A stretch of DNA of 7,222 nucleotides. Origin: Methanospirillum hungatei (lineage in GTDB: Archaea; Halobacteriota; Methanomicrobia; Methanomicrobiales; Methanospirillaceae). Below, piece after piece: positions 1 through 5,585 of this stretch. The notes under the pieces were generated by a model that had not been told where the DNA came from, did not search any database, and saw nothing but the letters and a program-made list of their open reading frames with translations. Numbering within the stretch: the first letter of the stretch is position 1; each line of letters opens with the position of its first letter. The translations under genes were made by a program, and so were the position numbers. The DNA lies in contig QKDV01000149.1 in assembly GCA_003251955.1 (NCBI GenBank), forward strand, positions 1 to 7,222. The letters run 5' to 3'.

Positions 1-1
1 G

Positions 2-895
2 AGTTTTGGTGACGGTACGACCTCAACACTGCAGAACCCGGTTCACACCTACTTTGTGCCAAATACCTACACGGTAAGTCTGCTGGTCTCCAACACATAC
101 GGCTCAAACCGTAAGACCGCAGAGAATTATGTCACAATAGGCTCTCCGCCGATGGCAAACTATCTCGCAGAGCCAAAGACTGGCCAGGCACCGTTGACAG
201 TACAGTTTACCGACCTTTCAACAGGTAGCCCGAAACAGTATGAATGGTCGTTCGGCGACGGTACCCAGTCGACAGACAAAGACCCGGTTCACATCTTCCA
301 GAACGGCGGGAAGTACAACGTCACCCTGACCGTCTCGAATGCATACGGTACACACAAGTACTCTGATCCTGAAGGGATTAACGTCACTGCTCCGACCAAG
401 ATGGATGTCTATATGACAGAAAGTCTTGCAGGAAACCTCGTGCCTGATGGATACATCAGGATGAGAATTACTGACCCGGTCAGTTCCATAAAGATTGCAG
501 GCAAGATCTATCAGTTTGTGCCTGGTGATATCATCCAGCTCATCTATGGTGGAGGGTCTTCTGACGGGACAATCTCATCAGATAAGAACCAGTTCGTTGC
601 CTTCAACTTCAATGATGTAACTCTCGTCAAGAACGAGAATATCCTTGCCCGTGGCCCGGTGAATGACGTCAAGATAGGTGGGTTTGACAGTTTCTCTTCA
701 ACATTGAACCTCACAATACCTGCTGGTGACGTATATGACAAACTCTTCATCGACCAGGAAGAGTACAAGTATGTCAAGACGCCAAAGCTTGAGTTCTATG
801 GCCTTGGACCGGGAAGCGATCAGAAGTTCTTCTACCAGAAGTCAAGCAGGGCAATGAGTTTCCAGGGTGGAATCACCGAGTTCAAAGTTGGATAA
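2..895 (+). CDS. PKD-domain surface/secreted protein, 5'-truncated by the window edge
   Basis: The reading frame is open from the first bases of the window, so this is the C-terminal 297 residues of a longer protein. The GTG at 56 lies inside a PKD domain and is not the start. Visible residues 1-46 are the second half of one PKD domain (SFGDGT, then a YTVSLLVSN strand). Residues 51-130 are a complete second PKD domain with the hallmark WSFGDGT at 82-88 and YNVTLTVSN. The two copies sit 82 codons apart. PKD domains are Ig-like beta sandwiches common on methanogen cell surfaces and usually mediate adhesion or protein contacts. Residues 131-297 form a further, probably beta-rich region that I do not recognise. 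There is no C-terminal membrane segment or sorting tail, so the protein is either released or held by its missing N-terminal part or by other surface proteins. A signal peptide would lie upstream of the window. The PKD call is firm; the biological role is unknown. Confidence 0.85.
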   Translation, partial: SFGDGTTSTLQNPVHTYFVPNTYTVSLLVSNTYGSNRKTAENYVTIGSPPMANYLAEPKTGQAPLTVQFTDLSTGSPKQYEWSFGDGTQSTDKDPVHIFQNGGKYNVTLTVSNAYGTHKYSDPEGINVTAPTKMDVYMTESLAGNLVPDGYIRMRITDPVSSIKIAGKIYQFVPGDIIQLIYGGGSSDGTISSDKNQFVAFNFNDVTLVKNENILARGPVNDVKIGGFDSFSSTLNLTIPAGDVYDKLFIDQEEYKYVKTPKLEFYGLGPGSDQKFFYQKSSRAMSFQGGITEFKVG

Positions 896-898
896 CCC

Positions 899-908
899 TC
901 TTTTTTTC
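899..908 (+). terminator. T-run transcription terminator after the PKD gene
   Basis: A run of seven T (901-907) begins six bases after the TAA stop of the PKD protein gene. Archaeal RNA polymerase commonly terminates at such U-rich stretches without needing a strong hairpin. It separates the PKD gene from the next gene, whose start is 75 bases further on. Confidence 0.5.
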
Positions 909-982
909 ACCTGTTTGAGTGCTGATAGTACTGCCCACAACGAGCAGATATTCATTCTATCAACCGAAAAGATCTTAGTACC

Positions 983-1954
983 ATGTATCTGCGAACCCCC
1001 CTCATGGTTCTTGTATTTCTGCTTCTCTGCCTTGCAGGAGCAATTTCTCACTCGTCCGCAGCTACTGCTGTGGATGGAACAATTCTGTATTCAACCGACT
1101 TCTCAAATGCAGACGGCTGGATCACCAATAGTAACGACCGCTTCTATCCTGATAACGAGACTGGAAGGTATCATTACCTTCTCGAAGGGGGTACCGGTGG
1201 GTATGTCGCATATACTCTCCCCCAGAAGGTAAGCAGCCAGTTTATCCTGGAGTTTGACGTCACTCCGGGCAGGACCGATGATGGCTCAACATTCAGGTTC
1301 GGGATCGGTACAGAGAAGAAGGACAGTCAGAGAGGCCCTCTGATTATGGCTGAGATGGCAAACAAGAAAGATGGTAGACTCTTCTACCTGAAGACGGTTT
1401 CAAAAGAGAACTCTCTAAACCAGATCGGTTCAAGTCCGTCAACAGGCAATTTAGGGACTACGGTACGGTTTGAGGATAACACGACCTACCATGTGAAACT
1501 GACCTACTATGCTGCTGACAACCGGGCCAGCATCGTTGTGCATAAGCAGGATGACCCTGATGTCATCTTCACTGCCTCTGCCCCGGTGGCAGGTAAGATG
1601 GAGGATCTGACCCATCTGTATATCACCTCGATCGGTGATGGAATCCCGGGGCCTCAGGCCGAGGGTTACATTGACAACGTCAAACTTACGCTTCCTCTTG
1701 AGCAGGCTGCCGTGAACCCGACCGAAACCATTCCTGAAGAGACAGAGGCGACCCCTGCACCTGTCACCACAAAGCCCACAACTCTGCCAACCGAAGAGCC
1801 GACAATGATCTATACCCCGGCTCCAACCCGCACCCCGTTCCCTCTTCCTCCAACACCATCAGAAACGCCTACGCAGGAATCAGGCTTGAACACTCTGATC
1901 CTTCTCCCGGCTCTTGCAGCCGGGGCTGTTTTCGCTCTTAGGAGATATCCATGA
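983..1954 (+). CDS. Secreted, C-terminally anchored surface protein with a jelly-roll-like domain
   Basis: This 323-residue protein has a clear export and anchoring layout. Residues 4-27 are a signal peptide (hydrophobic core VLVFLLLCLAGA, likely cleavage near SSAA). Residues 30-238 are a globular, beta-rich domain that opens with ILYSTDFSNADGW and closes with GYIDNVKLTL. Those two edges are typical of concanavalin/LamG-like or carbohydrate-binding jelly rolls. Residues 241-300 are a Thr/Pro/Glu-rich linker. Residues 302-319 are a membrane segment followed by RRYP. Possible N-glycosylation sites are NET (58) and NTT (166). The design suggests a surface protein projecting from the membrane through a stalk. 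The tail resembles archaeal sorting signals (hydrophobic helix plus Arg) but lacks the PGF motif. The start has no clear Shine-Dalgarno, so translation may be leaderless or nearly so. The stop overlaps the next gene by 4 bases, suggesting an operon. The ligand is unknown; the fold call rests on sequence pattern only. Confidence 0.8.
   Translation: MYLRTPLMVLVFLLLCLAGAISHSSAATAVDGTILYSTDFSNADGWITNSNDRFYPDNETGRYHYLLEGGTGGYVAYTLPQKVSSQFILEFDVTPGRTDDGSTFRFGIGTEKKDSQRGPLIMAEMANKKDGRLFYLKTVSKENSLNQIGSSPSTGNLGTTVRFEDNTTYHVKLTYYAADNRASIVVHKQDDPDVIFTASAPVAGKMEDLTHLYITSIGDGIPGPQAEGYIDNVKLTLPLEQAAVNPTETIPEETEATPAPVTTKPTTLPTEEPTMIYTPAPTRTPFPLPPTPSETPTQESGLNTLILLPALAAGAVFALRRYP
1940..1946 (+). promoter_or_regulatory. 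Ribosome binding site for the marker 8 gene
   Basis: AGGAG (1940-1944) lies six bases before the ATG at 1951, inside the last codons of the upstream surface-protein gene. It is the best-placed Shine-Dalgarno on the plus strand of this window. It fixes the start of the methanogenesis marker gene and supports translation from a shared transcript. Confidence 0.7.
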
Positions 1955-2802
1955 CAGATGAGCACATCATAGAAGCGATAGGCTGCTCCCGGATCGTTGT
2001 GCGTGACGGGAAGGTGGTTGAGGTTGGTGAAGCGATCATCAGGGACTGTCCTCTTGCAAAACGGTTTGCATGCCCTGTTGAGGACTTCACACCAGAAGCA
2101 ATAAAGAAGAACATCGAGAACAGGATTGCATCGTTCGGGATGTGTACTCCTGACCGCTCTCTTACCTCTGATGACGACTTTGTCGGATTCGGCGCATCAG
2201 AACTCACCAGTACCGGACTTGCATCAGGGATCATTGATGCAGCGGTCATCGCCTGTGACGGTTGCGGAACGGTCGTTGTGACCGATCCTGCCATGGCACA
2301 GGGGATAGGGGGCCGGATGTCAGGCCTTGTTTCAACTTCTCCGATAAAATCAGTTATTGAGCGGGTCGAGGCAGGTGGTGGTATAGTGCCTGATCCAACT
2401 CATGCATCTATGGATCCGCTTGCCGGTGTTGCCGCTGCACACAAAGCGGGATACTCCCGCCTGCTTGTGACAGTTGCGAGTGCAGATGCTGCTGAAGCAG
2501 TCCGGAGAGCAGATAGTGGTGCTCTCATTATGGCTGTGCATGTCACCGGGACTTCACACGAAGATGCGGTAAGAATTGCGGCGGTTGCTGATATTACAAC
2601 CTCCTGTGCATCCCGTCATATCAGAGAAGTTTGTGGAAAAATTGCATTGATGCAGGCAGGAACTGCAGTTCCTATCTTCATCCTCACACAGAAGGGAAAG
2701 AAACTGCTCTTGGCACGACTGGCTGCCATTTCAAACCAGATCCTTGTCAGCCATACCTCTCTTCCTGCTTCTGGTCAGAAGATACCAGACCCGCTGGTCT
2801 GA
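1951..2802 (+). CDS. Methanogenesis marker protein 8 (DUF2099 family)
   Basis: This 283-residue soluble protein matches the methanogenesis marker 8 family by remembered family features: HIIEAIGCSRIVVRDGKVVEVGE at the N-terminus (3-25), SFGMCTPDR (61-69), DDFVGFGASEL (75-85), CDGCGTVVVTDPAMAQGIGGRMSGLV (102-127) and AGYSRLLVTVA (166-176). The family is essentially confined to methanogens and their methane-oxidising relatives, and its biochemical role is not established. Cysteines at 12, 33, 41, 65, 102, 105, 219 and 228, including a C-x2-C pair at 102/105, would be compatible with metal or Fe-S binding, but that is inference. No signal peptide or membrane segment is present, so it should be cytoplasmic. 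Start at 1951 is supported by the AGGAG six bases upstream. The ATG overlaps the previous stop (ATGA), suggesting translational coupling. The gene converges with ATPase subunit D, leaving only eight bases between the two stops. Confidence 0.9.
   Translation: MTDEHIIEAIGCSRIVVRDGKVVEVGEAIIRDCPLAKRFACPVEDFTPEAIKKNIENRIASFGMCTPDRSLTSDDDFVGFGASELTSTGLASGIIDAAVIACDGCGTVVVTDPAMAQGIGGRMSGLVSTSPIKSVIERVEAGGGIVPDPTHASMDPLAGVAAAHKAGYSRLLVTVASADAAEAVRRADSGALIMAVHVTGTSHEDAVRIAAVADITTSCASRHIREVCGKIALMQAGTAVPIFILTQKGKKLLLARLAAISNQILVSHTSLPASGQKIPDPLV
2786..2801. other. Small perfect hairpin at the convergent gene ends
   Basis: CAGACC (2786-2791) and GGTCTG (2796-2801) form a six-base-pair stem with a four-base loop. 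The hairpin ends within the stop codon of the marker 8 gene and lies just beyond the stop of the convergent ATPase subunit D gene. It could mark the 3' end of either transcript, but no T-run follows directly on either strand. Confidence 0.3.
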
Positions 2803-2810
2803 TCGTATCC

Positions 2811-3491
2811 TTAGGAGATATCACTCCTCATTTTTCGCTCTTGGTCATCCCTGAGCGCTGCTTCCTCTTTTCTCCGCTTCACATGGAAGAGCCTGCTTGT
2901 GTCTTCGCGTTCTATTTCGTCACGCATTCGTGAGATATAGAGTTCGGTCTCCTCAAGTGTCGGGATAACCTGATGTTCAAGAGCCCTTACTCTCCTGCCT
3001 ATCCGTTCTATCTCGGCAAGGAGACGCTTGAGTGTCGCTTCGTTGCCAGCATAGGTAATAATTGCAGCGAGCAACTCTTCGTATGAGGTTGCAAGATCGT
3101 CTATGACGAGTGTTGTCCCGAGAAGTCCGTATCCCCGTTCAACCACGTCTGTCTTGACGTTCTTCCCGGTGATGACCGGAACTTTAACGCCAAAGACGTT
3201 ACGCTGCGAAAGATCTATCTCTGGGTTTACCTCTACCGAGTAGGCAGCAACCGTCATTCCTACCGTGCCTTCCATCATGTAGGCTGCAGCAATCAGTAAC
3301 TTTGTTCTGGCATATCGGGAGATCAGGAGGTCGTACTCCTTCTTTACCTCTGGAGCGAGATGCGTCACCTCGAGTATCAACCCGTCAAGTTTCATACTGA
3401 GGATCTTGTATGCCTTACGTGCCATCCTAAGCCTGTTTCGAAGGGCGAGAAGGCCGGCACGCGTTGGTTTCACATCGGTCTGGTACGCCAT
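2811..3491 (-). CDS. atpD: A-type (V-type) ATP synthase subunit D
   Basis: This 226-residue protein is the D subunit of the archaeal A1AO ATP synthase. In the complex it forms the long antiparallel coiled coil of the central rotor shaft inside the A3B3 head. The sequence shows the family features in order: VKPTRAGLLALRNRL (7-21) opening the first long helix, the middle segment YSVEVNPEIDL with NVFGVKVPV (84-106), ERGYGLLGT (118-126), then the second long helix with RRVRALEHQVIPTLEETELYI (167-187), the conserved return arm. The last 20 residues are highly charged. Length is slightly above the usual 205-215. It is last of a two-gene unit, starting three bases after the subunit C stop. GGTGAT just upstream, inside the end of subunit C, can serve as a partial ribosome site. 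The usual neighbours (A, B and F subunits) are absent here. Family assignment is firm; which ATPase it serves is not visible. Confidence 0.95.
   Translation of the reverse strand: MAYQTDVKPTRAGLLALRNRLRMARKAYKILSMKLDGLILEVTHLAPEVKKEYDLLISRYARTKLLIAAAYMMEGTVGMTVAAYSVEVNPEIDLSQRNVFGVKVPVITGKNVKTDVVERGYGLLGTTLVIDDLATSYEELLAAIITYAGNEATLKRLLAEIERIGRRVRALEHQVIPTLEETELYISRMRDEIEREDTSRLFHVKRRKEEAALRDDQERKMRSDIS
2813..2835 (+). terminator. Hairpin plus T-run, candidate terminator of the marker 8 transcript
   Basis: AGGAG (2813-2817) and CTCCT (2824-2828) can pair around a six-base loop, followed two bases later by TTTTT (2831-2835). On the plus strand this looks like a hairpin/U-run terminator 11 bases after the marker 8 stop. 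It lies inside the last codons of the opposing subunit D gene, so the marker 8 transcript would end antisense to that gene. Confidence 0.4.
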
Positions 3492-3494
3492 TAC

Positions 3495-4649
3495 TCACAT
3501 CACCAGGTAACGCCTGATATGGTCTGGATCAAGGCCAAACTGTTTACCCCTGGCAATTGTCCGCAGGTTTGCGACCTCATGCCTCTTGTGTTCCAGGTAT
3601 GAGATGATCGGAAGAGCAGAGAATGGATGCCTCTTTGCAATCTGTTCGATATGGTGAAGCCGGAGCCGTGTGACCGCCATCATCATCGAAAAGAGAGGTG
3701 TTCTCCGTTCAGACCAGAGTTTCCAGATAAGATTTGCAGCATCAGCCTCACAGAGGTTTTCATCGCACCTGACATCCTTCAGTGCTTCGAGGAGTATTGG
3801 CATGAACTTTGCCTGTTGCATCCCGGCAATGAACTGTTGTTTATCCTCTATTGGGTACATCTGCTGAAAGAAATCAGGGTGCAGGTTCCCGCCCGGTATT
3901 ATATATGGCCTGATGTCACTCACCCTACTTCCTGATCTGAGCCTGAACAGGTTCCTGATATTGATGATGTCTATCTCAAGCCGCAGGTAAGGAAGTATGT
4001 AATCGCCTCCCCTGATTCCTGATCTTGCATCCCTGTAGAGATTTTTATAAAATGACTTGTATAGGGAGTTTTCCACATCTGCAAATAGCCCTTTGTGGTA
4101 TCCTGATGCAAACCCCTCTTTAAGATCCGGGTAGAGCTCCCACCCTTCAAGGCCTTCAATTACATCATTTATTGTGCGCATTGAGAGCAACATCTCGATC
4201 TTTCCCGGCCGTATTCCGCCGGCAGGGATTAGCACCTGGCGAATCTTATCTGCAGGGATATCGAACTGTCTGCTTCGCAGAACGAGCATCACGTTCCAGA
4301 TATCCCATCTTGCAAGATATCGCTCTGTAAGTTCATGCAGAGCCCCGGGGGTTATTTCAACCACGCTCTGGTACGTCTCGGCAAGGTTTTTGGTAAGTGC
4401 AGCTTCGATAAGAGCGATCCCTGAAAGGCTTCCCGCGAGTTCGTTCACTTCGTTCTGGTACTCGGTCTCGCCAATGAACCGACTTATCTGGTTGAGGTCC
4501 ATGTTCAAAAGCCGCATATACTGGTCTTTGGTGATCAGTCTGGCTTTCCTGACGGTAAGTCTGGTACATATATAGATGTACCCGGTTGGGGTGAACGGAA
4601 AATGATGCAGACTTCTCCTCCTATCTGTTACGGTTTCTCTGTAAACCAT
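3495..4649 (-). CDS. atpC: A-type (V-type) ATP synthase subunit C (AC39/d-like)
   Basis: Subunit C is the funnel-shaped, all-helical cap that couples the central shaft (D/F) to the membrane c-ring of the A1AO ATP synthase. Recognisable stretches, numbered from the ATG at 4649, are GYIYICTRLTVRKARL (23-38), NMDLNQISRFIGETEY (49-64), ELAGSLSGIALIEAAL (70-85), RWDIWNV (114-120), RLEIDIINIRNLFRLR (223-238), IPGGNL (251-256) and the C-terminal HPFSALPIISYLEHKRHEVANLRTIARG (341-368). The ATG at 4649 gives 384 residues and has no ribosome site. Only five bases would separate it from the outermost ATG of the divergent gene. A perfect AGGAGG at 4622-4617 sits six bases before an in-frame CTG at 4610. 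Starting there gives about 371 residues and a short leader before GYIYICTRL, which suits the family better. I therefore favour 4610 as the true start, while 4649 is the outermost ordinary start codon. Subunit D follows after three bases. Confidence 0.93.
   Translation of the reverse strand: MVYRETVTDRRRSLHHFPFTPTGYIYICTRLTVRKARLITKDQYMRLLNMDLNQISRFIGETEYQNEVNELAGSLSGIALIEAALTKNLAETYQSVVEITPGALHELTERYLARWDIWNVMLVLRSRQFDIPADKIRQVLIPAGGIRPGKIEMLLSMRTINDVIEGLEGWELYPDLKEGFASGYHKGLFADVENSLYKSFYKNLYRDARSGIRGGDYILPYLRLEIDIINIRNLFRLRSGSRVSDIRPYIIPGGNLHPDFFQQMYPIEDKQQFIAGMQQAKFMPILLEALKDVRCDENLCEADAANLIWKLWSERRTPLFSMMMAVTRLRLHHIEQIAKRHPFSALPIISYLEHKRHEVANLRTIARGKQFGLDPDHIRRYLVM
4563..4582. repeat. 7-bp perfect inverted repeat within the start region of subunit C
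   Basis: GGTACAT (4563-4569) and ATGTACC (4576-4582) are exact reverse complements separated by the six bases ATATAG. The element encodes part of GYIYICTRL in subunit C, so it may be coincidental. Its A/T-rich centre and dyad form resemble a transcription-factor site near the divergent promoters. Confidence 0.35.
4617..4622 (-). promoter_or_regulatory. Strong Shine-Dalgarno inside the 5' part of the subunit C frame
   Basis: On the minus strand AGGAGG (4622-4617) is followed by a six-base spacer and an in-frame CTG (4610-4608). It is the strongest ribosome-binding sequence in the window. No ATG, GTG or TTG in frame lies at the right distance downstream, so it either drives a CTG start or is a chance Arg-Arg codon pair. 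Confidence 0.5.
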
Positions 4650-4652
4650 AAA
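4642..4652 (-). promoter_or_regulatory. Possible TATA box of the subunit C-D unit
   Basis: On the minus strand TTTATGGTTTA (4652-4642) is A/T-rich and lies about 25 bases before the AGGAGG at 4622-4617. An archaeal TATA box here would place the transcript start close to that ribosome site and would put the ATG at 4649 inside the promoter. The match to the archaeal consensus is only partial. Confidence 0.3.
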
Positions 4653-4743
4653 GATGCACGGTCATTCAGGTTTGAGTGATGAATACTGTATCCGGTGGAT
4701 CAGAATACTCATCTGGGTGAGAGTAACAGGTACATCAGATCAG

Positions 4744-5505
4744 ATGAACTCACCACGCTGTTCTTACCTCACCCACCGTGGATACCTCCGGTCAGGAAAC
4801 GAGGACAGCGTCCTGGCTTTGGGAAAAGTGATCAATATCTGCGGTATGGACAGGGCTGAACAGGAGGAGATCACAGATCTCCCTGCTCTCTTCATGGTGG
4901 CAGACGGGATCGGTGGAGCGGTTCATGGTGAGATTGCTTCCCGGACTGTGCTTGAGTACTGCTCACAGGTTCCGGTCCCAACCTCTATGGAAGCAGTCAC
5001 CGCGATGATTGCCGGGGCGAAGGAGGCTCTTGACCAGTTTGTCCGGTCAGAGCCCTCTTATATGGGGTTTGGAACAACGATAGCAGGAGTCGTCCTCTTT
5101 CGTGATTATTCATTCGTCTTCAACTTGGGAGATTCGCGGGTATACCTAATCGACGAAGGAAAGGCGGAACGGGTCTCCCATGATCACTCCCTTGTTCAGG
5201 AACTCTGTGATAGCGGGGCAATAACCTATGAGCAGATGTATACCCATCCGTACCGCAACATCATCACGGCATCAGTCTCCGGGGATCCAAACCGTCCGGT
5301 CCCTCCTGTCCGGATAAGAAGGGTTGAAAATCCGTCAAAAGGGCGTTTTCTTCTCTGTACAGACGGGGTCTGGGAGGTAATAAGAGATGATACTATCTAC
5401 TCACTCAGTACTGGCAGTGATATCCAGTCAGCAGCAGACGCCCTGCTGGCTGCCTGCCTTGCCGGTGGAGGACCCGATAACATCAGTCTTATCCTTATTG
5501 GCTGA
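4744..5505 (+). CDS. PP2C-type serine/threonine protein phosphatase (PPM family)
   Basis: This protein hydrolyses phosphoserine/phosphothreonine on target proteins with a two-metal (Mn/Mg) centre. The full set of PP2C motifs is present (numbering from the ATG at 4744, 253 residues): RGYLRSGNED at 12-21, VADGIGGAVHGE at 52-63 with the metal-binding Asp54, MGFGTT at 107-112, NLGDSRVYL at 127-135, DHSLVQEL then THPYRNIIT at 147-175, CTDGVWE at 205-211, and GGPDNIS at 242-248. The length equals that of compact bacterial PrpC/Stp1-type enzymes. No membrane segment is present, so it should be cytoplasmic. An ATG at 4654 would add 30 residues unlike the family (WIRILIWVRV) and would sit five bases from the divergent ATG at 4649, leaving no room for promoters. 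I therefore chose 4744, although it lacks a strong ribosome site. No kinase gene is adjacent. Substrates are unknown; possible control of the divergently encoded ATPase subunits is speculation. Confidence 0.9.
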   Translation: MNSPRCSYLTHRGYLRSGNEDSVLALGKVINICGMDRAEQEEITDLPALFMVADGIGGAVHGEIASRTVLEYCSQVPVPTSMEAVTAMIAGAKEALDQFVRSEPSYMGFGTTIAGVVLFRDYSFVFNLGDSRVYLIDEGKAERVSHDHSLVQELCDSGAITYEQMYTHPYRNIITASVSGDPNRPVPPVRIRRVENPSKGRFLLCTDGVWEVIRDDTIYSLSTGSDIQSAADALLAACLAGGGPDNISLILIG

Positions 5506-5511
5506 TTACCC

Positions 5512-5523
5512 ATTTTTCCTTTG
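5512..5523 (+). terminator. T-rich terminator after the PP2C gene
   Basis: ATTTTTCCTTTG begins seven bases after the TGA of the PP2C gene (T5 at 5513-5517, then T3). A U-rich stretch of this kind is a plausible archaeal terminator and separates the PP2C transcript from the osmC-like gene. Confidence 0.4.
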
Positions 5524-5550
5524 ATTACGGTGTCCGGTCAAAACCTTGTG

Positions 5551-5562
5551 CAAAAGTATAGG
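5551..5562 (+). promoter_or_regulatory. Possible BRE/TATA promoter of the osmC-like gene
   Basis: CAAAAGTATAGG (5551-5562) combines a purine-rich stretch with a TATA-like core centred about 28 bases before the ATG at 5586. That spacing fits a leaderless or nearly leaderless transcript, in agreement with the lack of a Shine-Dalgarno before this gene. Confidence 0.35.
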
Positions 5563-5569
5563 TAACCCT

Positions 5570-5584
5570 GTACTGGATCAGTAC
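5570..5584. promoter_or_regulatory. Perfect palindrome at the osmC-like start, candidate operator
   Basis: GTACTG (5570-5575) and CAGTAC (5579-5584) are exact reverse complements around GAT. The element lies between the TATA-like sequence and the ATG at 5586, overlapping the expected transcription start. A dimeric repressor bound here would block initiation. No regulator gene is adjacent. Confidence 0.45.
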
Positions 5585-5585
5585 T

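Noticed and set aside
56..58. GTG at 56 as the start of the PKD protein
   Set aside because: The frame is open to the left edge and encodes SFGDGT, the conserved core of a PKD domain, before this codon.
1937..2822. Identical 13-mer CTTAGGAGATATC near 1937 and again near 2810, flanking the marker 8 gene
   Set aside because: The first copy is the marker 8 ribosome site region and the second encodes the C-terminus of subunit D on the other strand. There is no sign of insertion or target-site duplication, so I treat the match as coincidence.
4269..4281. Hairpin TCTGC-TTC-GCAGA
   Set aside because: It is a short stem inside subunit C coding sequence with no flanking signal; such stems are expected by chance.
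3360..4575. Plus-strand open frames opposite the ATPase genes, and similar short frames opposite the other genes
   Set aside because: They lie antisense to well-supported conserved genes, have no family resemblance and no ribosome sites. They are frame shadows.
4654..4743. 30-residue N-terminal extension of the PP2C protein from the ATG at 4654
   Set aside because: It contains no PP2C sequence, overlaps the region needed for divergent promoters and would place two divergent start codons five bases apart. The family normally begins about where Met at 4744 lies.
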